A stretch of DNA of 64,000 nucleotides from Thermohalobaculum sp965247385 (GTDB lineage: Bacteria > Pseudomonadota > Alphaproteobacteria > Rhodobacterales > Rhodobacteraceae), in assembly GCA_965247385.1 (NCBI GenBank), contig CBDFHG010000006.1, positions 248,001 through 312,000 of the forward strand, written 5' to 3'. Each line of letters begins with the position of its first letter. Position 1 is the first letter of the stretch. This document shows positions 17,798 through 25,315 of the stretch, piece by piece. A program made the position numbers and the translations under genes. The notes below the pieces were generated by a model. That model saw nothing but the letters and a program-made list of their open reading frames with translations. It had not been told where the DNA came from and ran no database searches.

Positions 17798-18159
17798 CGG
17801 AGCGACCGTCGGAGGGATAGGGCAGATCGAGATCGATGAGCTCTATGTCGGGCTCGACAAGCGCGGCTGCCACTATGTCATTCCCGTGCAGGCAAAAGGG
17901 GGGGAAGGATCAGATCGGCATCGTGCAGACCACCCAAGACATTCGTTTCGTCGAGGAAAAGTTCCCAGGCATGCGATGCAGGGCGATCTCTGTGCAATTC
18001 ATGGCCGCGCAAATCGTCGCGCTCTTCGAGCTGACTTTGCAGGACGACGAGATCAAGGTTGTGGAAGAGCGGCACTATCGTCTCGTTCCGGCAGAGAAGC
18101 TCGACCAGGATGCTATAAGAGCATATCGAGACCGAAATTTTGAAGAATTTTTTGGGTAA
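17798..18159 (+). pseudogene. Restriction endonuclease-like protein, C-terminal fragment with frameshift
   Basis: A frame reading IEIDELYVGLDKRGCHYVIPVQAKGG runs into a tract of seven G at about 17900, where the frame shifts. It continues KDQIGIVQTTQDIRFVEEKFPGM, ISVQFMAAQIVALFEL and ERHYRLVPAE to a stop at 18159. I recognise this as the end of a widespread protein usually labelled endonuclease, in which E-x-D and the V-Q-A-K motif look like a PD-(D/E)XK core. The N-terminus is gone. The family assignment is from memory and moderate. Confidence 0.5.
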
Positions 18160-18640
18160 CTGCCCAGGTACGGATTTGGAAGCGCCGCTTGATCAACCAG
18201 AAGCGCGCGGCGTAAACTGTAAACAGAGTAACTACTCAACCCGGTTGGTTCAATGATTTTCCAGCGATGGCGGCCTGGATTGCCTGCAAAGCAGACAGGC
18301 CTTGCCGTTTTCCGGTGTTGAGGACGGAGCGAACGTTGGCGTAGAAGTCGGCTCCCCGGTTGGAGCGGAATCCCCCGGTGACCTTGCGCAAGGTGGTTGA
18401 GGGGCGGATGGCTTGTTCCGAGCCGTTGTTGGTTGGCGGCACGTCGCGTTCGGTCATGAATGTGAACAGGCTGTCACGGTCTTTGCCGGAGCGTTTGCGC
18501 AGACGAAGTCCGTCTTTGTTGGTTGGTTGGCTGACAAGCCATAACCTTGTCCATTCGCCGTTCCATGTCGCCCCGGTATTTCTGAAGCGTACTGTCCTTC
18601 AGACGCTTTCGTCGTCGGCCCGGAACACAGGCGCGCAAGA
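18157..18640 (-). pseudogene. IS66-family transposase C-terminal remnant
   Basis: On the minus strand the open piece 18236-18457 reads ERDVPPTNNGSEQAIRPST and KVTGGFRSNRGADFYANVRSV, the end of an IS66-type TnpC with the catalytic Glu region. Upstream, out of frame, KYRGDMERRMDKVMA and QPTNKDGLRLRKR continue the match. A GTAACTGCCCAGGTACGG stretch just outside resembles an IS66 terminal repeat. The related sequence GTAACTGCCCAGGTGCGG is present on the minus strand near 27105-27122. Confidence 0.7.
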
Positions 18641-19021
18641 TGAGCATTTTCATTGCCGGTGCGAAGATCGCATCGCCAGCGTCGATAGGTTACGATGTGA
18701 TCGTACATGTTGAACAGCCGAGGCCATCCAATCGCAGAATGCTAGTATTTCGGCTACTACATCGTGGGGCCTGTGGCCGATGGTACCCAACCGTCCTCGT
18801 CGTTCTCAGAGCCCAAACTTGCTCCTTGGCCAAAATATTAGGTATCGTTGCGGTTGGCCCATGGAAGCCGCTTATGAACTGGATCAGAAACTTTTAAAGA
18901 CTAACGAATCTTCATATAAATGGTTTAATTTAAACGATAATAATATTTTTCTGAGCGCATCTTTGTGGAACTGTTTCTAGATAAAGATTCTCGACCCAGT
19001 GTAGATTTTGCCTCCGATCGA
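18641..19021. other. Intergenic
   Basis: No recognisable gene. The last 130 bases (18890-19000) are AT-rich and probably hold the promoter for the small membrane protein and Rep-like gene that follow. Confidence 0.4.
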
Positions 19022-19180
19022 ATGGAGGCTTCCGTGAACGAATATCTCGACCTTTTCACCCAGCTTATGGAGGTGCCGATAGCGCAGCTGCTTGCGCTAC
19101 TATCCCTCGCTATCATCGGTTTAGCCGCATTCGCGATTTATGCCGTTCTGACCATAGCCAGAAATCGGGAGAAGCGCTGA
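19022..19180 (+). CDS. Small single-span membrane protein
   Basis: This 52-residue ORF has a hydrophobic helix of about 22 residues (LLALLSLAIIGLAAFAIYAV) followed by a basic tail (RNREKR), predicting an N-out, C-in inner-membrane protein. The stop overlaps the start of the next gene (TGATG at 19178-19182), which supports co-translation. A 14-residue longer form from 18980 is possible. The function is unknown. Confidence 0.5.
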   Translation: MEASVNEYLDLFTQLMEVPIAQLLALLSLAIIGLAAFAIYAVLTIARNREKR

Positions 19181-19929
19181 TGGCGATGCAAAATTGGGTA
19201 CGGTTGCCCACCAAATGGATTGCTGAGCACGGACTTCAGCACTTGAAGTGGCGTCAAGAGGATGGGCCGAACAGAGCCGCAGCGCTAATGGTTCTGATGG
19301 CCATCGCGCATCAAGCTGATCAAGACAATGGTATCGCGGCGATAACGTACGATCAGTTGCAGGCCGCAACCGGTCGGAGTCGGGAAAAGATAGCACGTGG
19401 GCTCCGCGTACTCGCGGCGAATGAGATCATCGAGACCGAAACCGCCAGCCGAGGCATATATAAACTGTCGGGCTATGACAAACGTCGCGGCTGGGGGAAG
19501 CTGCCTGCGAAAACGCTCTATTCGAATGGCCGTCTACAAGTGTTTGACCATTTCCATTTGCGAAAGCCAGTCGAGCTGGATGCTCTCAAGCTCTATTTCC
19601 TGTTTGTTGAGCGGCGCGACAACAACTCAAACCTCGCGAGGGTCAGCTTCGACAAGATTATCGACTACACTCAAATTCCGCGAAACCGGATCAAGCTCGG
19701 GACGAGTCTGCTCGTTTCCTCTGGCTTGATTCACGTCGAACGAATGCCGAGCAAAGAAAGCGAGCATGGCGTTATGAACGCGTACCGCCTGGCCCATCTT
19801 GATCCCTACCGGCACATGGGAACTCAAGGCCGCGCCGGGGTCGACGAAGCCAAAATAGATAGCGCAGAGGTGCCGGCGTTACCGAAAGGTGTTCCCCGCC
19901 CACGCGGGGATGAACCGAAACAAGACTGA
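19180..19929 (+). CDS. Winged-helix protein resembling plasmid/phage replication initiators
   Basis: The 249-residue protein has two possible winged-helix units. The first contains MVLMAIAHQAD and ITYDQLQAATGRSREKIARGLRVL, followed by GIYKLSGYDK. The second contains LKLYFLFVERRD and VSFDKIIDYTQIPRNRIKLGTSLLV. This is the layout of Rep-like or transcriptional DNA-binding proteins of mobile elements, but I cannot name the family. The last 14 codons are made by a CRISPR-repeat-like sequence (19889-19917), so the natural C-terminus may be elsewhere and the present stop could be secondary. It follows the small membrane protein with a TGATG overlap. Confidence 0.5.
   Translation: MAMQNWVRLPTKWIAEHGLQHLKWRQEDGPNRAAALMVLMAIAHQADQDNGIAAITYDQLQAATGRSREKIARGLRVLAANEIIETETASRGIYKLSGYDKRRGWGKLPAKTLYSNGRLQVFDHFHLRKPVELDALKLYFLFVERRDNNSNLARVSFDKIIDYTQIPRNRIKLGTSLLVSSGLIHVERMPSKESEHGVMNAYRLAHLDPYRHMGTQGRAGVDEAKIDSAEVPALPKGVPRPRGDEPKQD
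19889..19917. CRISPR. Single type I-E-like CRISPR repeat, no array
   Basis: The 29 bases begin GTGTTCCCCGCC, contain the inverted CCCCGC..GCGGGG arms and end GGGGATGAACCG. This is the form of type I-E repeats. No second copy occurs within the window and no cas gene is present. It lies inside the 3' end of the Rep-like gene and supplies the residues GVPRPRGDEP. It is either the last trace of an array or a stand-alone repeat. Confidence 0.6.
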
Positions 19930-20064
19930 ATAAGCCGGCGCAGATCCTCACCAGTTCGACGAGCTGGTCAACGACCGACCGGCACCAGGCATCCCGGCAC
20001 CAAGGATCCCAACCTGGGTGAACTCGAACAGCCCTCGCAGACGGAAGCGTTCGGCATTCTGGCG

Positions 20065-20132
20065 CTCGTGAGCGGGGACCGGGCCGGATCGGGCCGAGAA
20101 TAGCGCGTTCCGGCCCGGTCCCCGCTCACGAG
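20065..20132. repeat. Perfect 24-bp inverted repeat with 20-base loop
   Basis: The arm CTCGTGAGCGGGGACCGGGC... (20065-20088) is exactly complementary to 20109-20132. The structure is far longer than a normal intrinsic terminator and lacks a T-run. It could be a recombination or protein-binding site or the remnant of a small palindromic element. Confidence 0.7.
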
Positions 20133-20216
20133 CCTCCAGTTGGAGTCGGGACTTCAGACAGCCTCGCCGGTCCCCGCCATGCCGTCGCAAGCGCCTCACC
20201 GGCACACAGAGAGGAG

Positions 20217-20270
20217 CACAGGGCGCCCCCCCACACACCCCCCCACCCCCCCCACAACACACACACAACG
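20217..20270. repeat. Low-complexity C-rich and CA tract
   Basis: A run of almost only C and A (for example CACACACACAAC) covers about 50 bases inside an otherwise featureless stretch, 20133-20369. It is probably slippage-prone and has no coding content. Confidence 0.7.
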
Positions 20271-20369
20271 GGCCAAAGCCGTAATCGCGCTCTCCGTGGC
20301 TCTCAGGCCATCCCCCGATCCGGTCGCTCTCGATCCTCATCACCGGCCAGACCGGGGTGACCAGGCGGC

Positions 20370-20423
20370 GGTGGGTGGGAAGTGTCGCGGTATTTGGAAA
20401 TACACACGGTGCGGCGGGACTAG
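20370..20423 (+). pseudogene. C-terminal scrap of an unrecognised protein (RYLEIHTVRRD)
   Basis: The frame ending at 20423 gives SRYLEIHTVRRD and a stop. The same ending occurs at 21757-21915 in a longer scrap. The two copies differ at third codon positions, so they are diverged paralogues and not a recent duplication. The protein family was not recognised. Confidence 0.4.
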
Positions 20424-20483
20424 AGGCGGTTATATTGTCAGTCCCTGCTTGCCCAGGCATCGGCAATCGACTAGCCTCCGGTC

Positions 20484-21002
20484 ATGAACTTAGCAACCTT
20501 TGACAAACTGGCCTACATCGACAGCCTGAAAGCGAATGGTGTGCCCGAGGACCAGGCGCGGGCGCATGCGGTGGCCCTCGATACCGCGCTGCATGAAGCG
20601 GTGGCCACGAAAGCCGATATGGCGGACGTGAAGGGCCTGATCGCGGACGTGCGGTCTGAGATATCCGAAGTCCGTGCCGACATGCAGACCGCGCTCGCCG
20701 ACGTGCGGTCTGAGATATCCGAGGTCCGTGCCGACATGCAGACCGCGCTCGCCGACGTGCGGTCTGAGATATCCGAACTCCGTGCCGACATGCGGTCTGA
20801 GATATCCGAACTCCGTGCCGACATGCAGACCGCGCTCGCGAACGTGCGGTCTGAGATATCCGAAGCCCGTTCCGACATGCAGACCACGTTCGCGGAGATC
20901 CGTGTTGAGATCGGCGCATCCAAGAACGAGACCCTGCGCTGGGTATTTGGTATGTTGTTGGGGCAAACCGCGCTGCTGGTCGCGCTGATCAAACTGCTTT
21001 GA
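20484..21002 (+). CDS. DUF1640-like coiled-coil protein with C-terminal membrane anchor
   Basis: The 172-residue protein has a short N-terminal helical domain (FDKLAYIDSLKANGVPEDQARAHAVAL) as in DUF1640 proteins. A long coiled coil built from 18-residue repeats (54-bp units from 20646) of the type DVRSEISEVRADMQTALA follows, then a C-terminal helix (WVFGMLLGQTALLVALIKLL) that should sit in the membrane. The ATG at 20484 follows a weak CCTCCGGTC region. A similarly organised protein with a different repeat unit is at 48233. Repeat number probably varies by slippage. The function is unknown. Confidence 0.75.
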   Translation: MNLATFDKLAYIDSLKANGVPEDQARAHAVALDTALHEAVATKADMADVKGLIADVRSEISEVRADMQTALADVRSEISEVRADMQTALADVRSEISELRADMRSEISELRADMQTALANVRSEISEARSDMQTTFAEIRVEIGASKNETLRWVFGMLLGQTALLVALIKLL

Positions 21003-21062
21003 GGTCATCGAAGGCATCAAGTTCACTGATGGTGTCGCCGTCATTGACACCACCGAAACCAG

Positions 21063-21082
21063 CGCCGCCTGATCAGGCGGCG
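21063..21082. repeat. 20-bp perfect palindrome after the coiled-coil gene
   Basis: CGCCGCCTGATCAGGCGGCG is its own reverse complement. It could act as a terminator stem for the coiled-coil gene, although only GTCACCC follows and there is no T-run. It may also be part of a decayed element end: the frame before it reads GIKFTDGVAVIDTTETSAA and stops inside the palindrome. Confidence 0.5.
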
Positions 21083-21092
21083 TCACCCAAAA

Positions 21093-21287
21093 TCAGGCAT
21101 AGCTCCACTCAGCCGGAACAGATCCCTTGTGTATCCGCCGATCATTGAGTGTCAGCGGCGACATCTCAACGATGTCAACCAGCTTGCTTGGCTTCACGAG
21201 CGTCCCCCAGCCATCCACGCGATGTGGTTCGCCGGTGAGTGCTCGCTCGCACCATTCACTCGCCCCCGCCTCTCGCGGTGCGTGCAA
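21093..21287 (-). pseudogene. Plasmid Rep-initiator-like N-terminal fragment
   Basis: A 64-codon minus-strand frame contains TLVKPSKLVDIVEMSPLTLNDRRI, which resembles the start of RepB/Rep-type plasmid initiators (usually continuing IYN.L...AW). The match ends abruptly after NDRRI, where the frame reads into unrelated sequence. It lies near the winged-helix Rep-like gene, so an integrated and decayed plasmid is possible. The assignment rests on one motif. Confidence 0.35.
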
Positions 21288-21382
21288 GCACGCATCCTAC
21301 ACCTACTGAAGAACCTCGCCTACAGCATGCGCCGCCTGGTGCACTGATGATATCAGAACCGATGGCAAGGATTCAGAGATCA

Positions 21383-21600
21383 CTAAACTGTAGCAACACC
21401 CTTCCGGGGCTTTGATTTCGCGCTCGCCCTTTTTCGTCCAGGCTTAGGTTTAGGCTCCTCGCGCTCGTCTTCGTGGACGATCAGATTTCCAGTATCGTCG
21501 ATGTCGAAGGCGGTTATCTCGGTCACTCTGATGACCAACGCCTGCCACTTTCTCTCTTGGACGTTCCCATCCAGATACGCTCGCTTGACGACATGATCAT
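21383..21600 (-). pseudogene. C-terminal fragment of an unrecognised basic-tailed protein
   Basis: The minus-strand frame reads KRAYLDGNVQERKWQALVIRVTEI, then FDIDDTGNLIVHEDE and a Lys/Arg/Pro-rich end (PKPGRKRASAKSKPRKG). It looks like a real protein end. It is joined in frame to the first 25 codons of an IS1182-type transposase (21601-21676), so its own N-terminus was lost. Family not recognised. Confidence 0.4.
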
Positions 21601-21752
21601 GACCCGGCGAGCGCGGCATCTCCGCCCAGCCCACCATCAAATCACCCTGACGATCCTTCTGCAGTCCCGTCGACATCGGCGAACCCCCCGGTCAAATCAG
21701 AACATCAATGAATCAGACCAGGCCGCTCGTGTCCAGTGCCGACTTCGTCAAC
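21601..21752 (-). mobile_element. IS1182-type element fragment (left end)
   Basis: About 150 bases match the end region of the IS1182-type elements, including the transposase start (GLQKDRQGDLMVGWAEMPRSPGH) and the noncoding lead to GACTTCGTCAACG. The outermost GGCTG and all of the gene after codon 25 are missing. It is a deletion scar left by an element that has gone. Confidence 0.85.
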
Positions 21753-21756
21753 GACG

Positions 21757-21915
21757 ATGTGGACGATCCGCGAGCGGGCGGGGGTCGATGCCGATGTCGA
21801 GGTTGTTTCCGATGGAATTGTTTACAAGTCGGTGGGGCCGCCGCGCCTGATGGGTGGCGCGGTGGGTGAGAGAGTGTCCCGATATTTGGAAATCCATACC
21901 GTCCGGCGGGATTAG
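21757..21915 (+). pseudogene. Unrecognised protein fragment ending RYLEIHTVRRD
   Basis: The 52-codon frame MWTIRERAGVDADVEVVSDG... runs to RYLEIHTVRRD and TAG. It starts right at the broken end of the IS1182-type fragment, so the ATG may be accidental and the true N-terminus lost. A second copy of the ending is at 20370-20423. A phage or gene-transfer-agent structural protein was considered, but nothing supports it. Confidence 0.4.
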
Positions 21916-21919
21916 AGAG

Positions 21920-22619
21920 TTACGGCCGTAAGGCCTGGCATCGCTTGTCGAAGTCCTTCATGGCTTTTGTTGAGCCTTTCAGTGAAATGCGGACCGGTGA
22001 TGAGTCACCGACCTTGAAAATCAATGTCTTTGCAGTGCGCAGCCCGTCGGCGATGAACGTGCTGTCTGTGCGAGAAAAGGCAACGTTTTTGGCATATTCC
22101 CAGTTCCCGCTTTGAACCGCCCCGCGGTCGAAGCGATATTTGACAGGTATGGTTTCTTCCGGGTGAAACTGCAATTTGGCATCGAACCACACTAAACACC
22201 TACCCATCTTGCAAGTCACGACGACGCGCTTGGCAGAGAAGGACTTCGACAAGCTATACCAGGCCTTGGCGACCCTATCGTATTCCGGGCACCCCATCAT
22301 GGCCTCTTTTTCATCCGTGAAATCCTCAACTTGGCTGTAAACCGCACAATTGCCGTACCACTTTCGGTCTTCACTATCGGCGCGGGCGACATTGCCGGGA
22401 AGCCATAAGACGATAACGAGGGGAGTTATATCGAATTGTCACATTGACCATATGGTTGACGCTGGCCGACAGGAGAGTCGGCATAGATTTGACACTGAGT
22501 TAGCTGCATTCTTGCTCAATTACAGGGCTTAACGCTGGAAATTTATGATCCCGATGAATGAAGGGGTAAATGTGACAATTCGATATAACTCCCATAACGA
22601 GCGCTATCAGGCGTATCAT
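21920..22619 (-). pseudogene. Secreted protein gene interrupted by a MITE
   Basis: Removing 22421-22593 and one 8-bp duplication restores a continuous minus-strand frame from ATG at 22619 (AGGGGG ribosome-binding site) to 21920, about 170 residues. It begins with a classical signal peptide (MIRLIALVIVLWLPGNVARA, then DSEDRK), so the product is exported. The mature part (WYGNCAVYSQVEDF, Cys-containing, with YDRVAKAWYSL) was not assigned to a family. As the sequence stands, the signal peptide is separated from the rest, so the product would not be secreted. Confidence 0.75.
22421..22593. mobile_element. 173-bp MITE with 25-bp perfect terminal inverted repeats
   Basis: The left arm, beginning GGGAGTTATATCGAATTGTC (22421-22445), is exactly complementary to 22569-22593. 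The flanking 8-bp direct repeat ATAACGAG (22413-22420 and 22594-22601) is the target duplication. The interior codes for nothing. Eight-base duplications and ends starting GGG fit mobilisation by an IS1595-type transposase such as those at 3391 and 48980, but the internal part of the repeat is different, so the partner is inferred. Confidence 0.85.
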
Positions 22620-23063
22620 GTGATTATCCCCCTGGGCTTGCCCCAGCCTAAGCCCACCAACCCACAAGCCGCAAGCGCCGGGGGCGTGGCGGGGCGGGGG
22701 TAGGGCAGGGCACCATGCGGCGGCGGGTGAGCCGGGTGATCTTGATCCTCATCACTGGCCTGGCCGAGCGCGCCGGTGGCAGCGAGCTCCCCGGCGCGGA
22801 TCGCTCGATCACTCATCACCGGGATCGCGCCCTCGATCCGGGCCGGCTCGATCCCAGCGCGGCGCGGACTGGGGCCGGGTGTCCAGCTCGTCGATCTGTT
22901 CCCGGTTTCCGGTTGATTGAACTCACGTCGATCTCAGGGCCTCTAATTTGGCTCACTGGGGCCGGTTAACCGGGTGTCGGTGCATCCCGGTGGCAGCGAG
23001 CGATCCGGGCCGGATCGATCCAGCCGCCGGCGTTTCTGCAGGGCGAGTCGGTCGACTCGGCGA
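22620..23063. other. Intergenic, GC-rich, no gene seen
   Basis: This stretch lies between the secreted-protein gene and the fragments before hsdM. The open frames here have no recognisable domains and no ribosome-binding sites. Short GC-rich repeats (GGGCGGGG, CCGGG) occur but give no clear structure. Confidence 0.4.
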
Positions 23064-23207
23064 TCACTCAACCGACCAACTCCGAAGTACTACATACCCC
23101 GGATCGACGGTACGGCGGACATTCAGGACCAGGCCGCCCGGATTTGCGCCTACCCAGGATAGGTAACCCTCTTCGTTGTCAAGAAACTCAATCCTGGGAG
23201 CATCCAT
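23064..23207 (-). pseudogene. Truncated small protein (FLDNEEGYLSW family)
   Basis: This 47-codon minus-strand frame starts MDAPRIEFLDNEEGYLSWVG and continues NPGGLVLNVRRTVDPGYVVL. The FLDNEEGYLxWxxANPxGFVxNxRR pattern belongs to a small hypothetical family I have seen associated with defence and addiction genes. The C-terminal half is gone; the frame ends in unrelated sequence. Its 5' region is shared with the locus at 63653-63745. Confidence 0.45.
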
Positions 23208-23258
23208 TGCCTGTCCCTCCGTTGTTGTCTATGATGACAGAGGGTAGATGATTACGCC

Positions 23259-23296
23259 CTAAATGACTCCCTGCATTCCACCGTCGAAGAGTCCTT
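23259..23296 (-). pseudogene. DUF4258-type C-terminal scrap
   Basis: The last 12 codons (GLFDGGMQGVI, stop at 23259) match the end of the DUF4258-like gene at 63706 (GLFDVGSVIQGVT). The intergenic bases after the stop, up to the next ATG, are also shared between the two loci. Everything upstream has been replaced by the hsdM promoter region. Confidence 0.5.
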
Positions 23297-23318
23297 TTTG
23301 TAAGAAGCAGCCAAGGAT

Positions 23319-24896
23319 ATGACAGAAGAACAAAAACAGCAACTAGAGCAGCAACTTTGGAACATCGCTAACGAGCTGCGCGGCAAGATGGGCGCGGATG
23401 AGTTTAGGGATTACATTCTTGGGTTTATTTTCTACAAATACCTGTCTGAAAAGCAGCATCTTTACGCCAACAAGTTACTCGAAACCGAAGATGTCAAAAA
23501 TTATGCTGACGTAGCCGACGAGGACGATATCGAAGCGATCAAAGAAGAGTCCTTGATCAAACTTGGGTATTTCCTGCGCCCTGACGAGTTGTTCGCGGCA
23601 CTCACCAAAAAGGGGAATGCTGATATTGAAGAGATGAGCAATTTTATCCTCGAAGACCTGCAAAGCATTCTGAATTCCATTGAGCAAAGCACGATGGGCA
23701 CGGAAAGCGAGGATGATTTCAACCGGCTTTTCGAAGATATGGACATGAACAGCACCAAGCTTGGCCGCTCTGTTGAGGCGCGTAATACGCTGATTGCCAA
23801 AGTGCTTTCACATCTGAACAAAGTCGACTTTGCGCTTGAAGATGCCAATTCTGATGTTCTGGGCGATGCCTATGAATATCTGTTTGCACAATTTGCATCC
23901 GGTGCCGGTAAAAAGGCAGGTGAGTTCTACACCCCGCAGCAGGTTTCCAAAATCCTTGCCAAGATCGTGGCGCTGGATAAAACGCGAATTAAATCGGCCT
24001 ATGACCCTACTTGCGGGTCCGGCTCGCTCTTGTTGCGCATTGCCCGCGAGGCCGATGTTGGGGAATTCTTTGGGCAGGAGCTGAACCGCACCACCTACAA
24101 CCTCGCACGGATGAATATGATTCTGCACGATGTGCATTTCAGCAAGTTCGATATCCGCCAAGAAGACACGTTGGAGCATCCACAACACCTTGATGAACGC
24201 TTTGACGTTGTGGTTGCCAATCCGCCCTTTTCTGCCAAGTGGAAGGGCAAGGACGACCCGCTGAATGACACCGACGACCGGTTTAGCCAATATGGGGCCT
24301 TAGCACCGGTCACCAAGGCTGATTTCGCCTTTGTACAGCATATGATCCACCAGTTGAACGACAGCGGCACCATGGCCGTGGTGTTGCCCCACGGCGCGTT
24401 GTTCCGTGGTGCGGCTGAGGGCAAAATACGCCAGTACATCATTCAGGAACAAAACTATCTGGATGCGGTAATTGGCCTGCCTGCTAACCTGTTTTATGGC
24501 ACCAGCATTCCGGCTTGTATTCTGGTCTTCAAAAAATGCCGTGTGCATGATGACGATATTCTGTTCATTGACGCAAGCCAACATTTTGAGAAGGTCGGCA
24601 ATCAAAACGCCTTGACCAATGAACACGTTACCAAGATTATCGAGACCTATGCCAAGCGCGAAACGCTCGACAAATATTCCTATGTAGCACCACTGAGTGA
24701 AGTGGCAGAGAATGATTATAATCTCAATATTCCGCGCTATGTGGACACATTTGAGGAAGAAGAACCTGTTGACATCGAAGCGGTTGCGGCTGAGCTGCAC
24801 GCGCTGGATATCTCAATGCAGGACACCGATACGACCATCGCCAGATTTTGCAAGGAGCTGGGCATTCCCAGCCCGTTTGGGAGTATATTGAATTGA
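23319..24896 (+). CDS. hsdM: Type I restriction-modification DNA methyltransferase subunit HsdM
   Basis: The 525-residue N6-adenine methyltransferase has the helical HsdM N-domain (LWNIANELRGKMGADEFRDYILGFIFYKYLSE), then GEFYTPQQV, the SAM-binding DPTCGSGSLLLR and the catalytic VVANPPFS. It works with two specificity subunits to methylate a bipartite site. The length is normal and the frame is intact. Its stop overlaps the TTG start of the HepT gene. No hsdR follows, so in this window it could only act as a modification enzyme. Confidence 0.95.
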   Translation: MTEEQKQQLEQQLWNIANELRGKMGADEFRDYILGFIFYKYLSEKQHLYANKLLETEDVKNYADVADEDDIEAIKEESLIKLGYFLRPDELFAALTKKGNADIEEMSNFILEDLQSILNSIEQSTMGTESEDDFNRLFEDMDMNSTKLGRSVEARNTLIAKVLSHLNKVDFALEDANSDVLGDAYEYLFAQFASGAGKKAGEFYTPQQVSKILAKIVALDKTRIKSAYDPTCGSGSLLLRIAREADVGEFFGQELNRTTYNLARMNMILHDVHFSKFDIRQEDTLEHPQHLDERFDVVVANPPFSAKWKGKDDPLNDTDDRFSQYGALAPVTKADFAFVQHMIHQLNDSGTMAVVLPHGALFRGAAEGKIRQYIIQEQNYLDAVIGLPANLFYGTSIPACILVFKKCRVHDDDILFIDASQHFEKVGNQNALTNEHVTKIIETYAKRETLDKYSYVAPLSEVAENDYNLNIPRYVDTFEEEEPVDIEAVAAELHALDISMQDTDTTIARFCKELGIPSPFGSILN

Positions 24897-25315
24897 CCCG
24901 TGAACAGTTAGACCTGACGCCCTTCAACAAGGCGCTTACCACCCTAAAACGCGCCCTGAATGAACGTGAAAAAGACACCAGTAACGAATTCGTCCGTGAT
25001 GCCTGCATCCAACGATTTGAATACTGCTATGATCTGGCCACGAAAACGATCAAGCGGCATCTGAAATCAACCGACGACGATCCATCCGCCATCGAAGCCA
25101 TGAGCGCCCAAGACCGTATCCGCCGCGCTTATGAGATTGGCATACTCCTGAACAGCTGGGAAAAATGGTGGAAATACCGCGACGACCGCGCCGCAACTTC
25201 GCACGGCTATAACGAAGAACGCGCCACCGCAATTGTACAAAAAATCCCGCAATTCTACACCGAAGCACAGTATTTATGTGAAGCATTAAACGAAATCTAT
25301 GAAACTGACATTTGA
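24893..25315 (+). CDS. hepT: HepT-type HEPN toxin (nucleotidyltransferase substrate-binding family)
   Basis: The 140-residue helical HEPN protein is of the HI0074/HepT group. The RX4HXY motif is present as RAATSHGY near residue 105; it holds the RNase residues and the Tyr that MntA enzymes AMPylate. The TTG at 24893 was chosen because it overlaps the hsdM stop (TTGA) and gives LTREQLDLTPFNKALTTLKRAL, the usual start; a longer frame from 24848 runs antisense to nothing but within hsdM. Its end overlaps the MntA-HsdS start by 17 bases. HepT is a toxin neutralised by MntA. Confidence 0.85.
   Translation: MTREQLDLTPFNKALTTLKRALNEREKDTSNEFVRDACIQRFEYCYDLATKTIKRHLKSTDDDPSAIEAMSAQDRIRRAYEIGILLNSWEKWWKYRDDRAATSHGYNEERATAIVQKIPQFYTEAQYLCEALNEIYETDI

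Noticed and set aside
19889..19917. A CRISPR array
   Set aside because: Only one repeat is present, with no spacers and no cas genes, so it is reported as a single repeat and not as an array.
20217..20270. C/CA-rich tract as a Z-DNA or regulatory element
   Set aside because: It is short, has no positional link to a gene start and is best described as simple sequence.
22715..23166. Short frames in the GC-rich gap before hsdM
   Set aside because: No ribosome-binding site, no conserved motif and compositional bias typical of GC-rich noncoding DNA.
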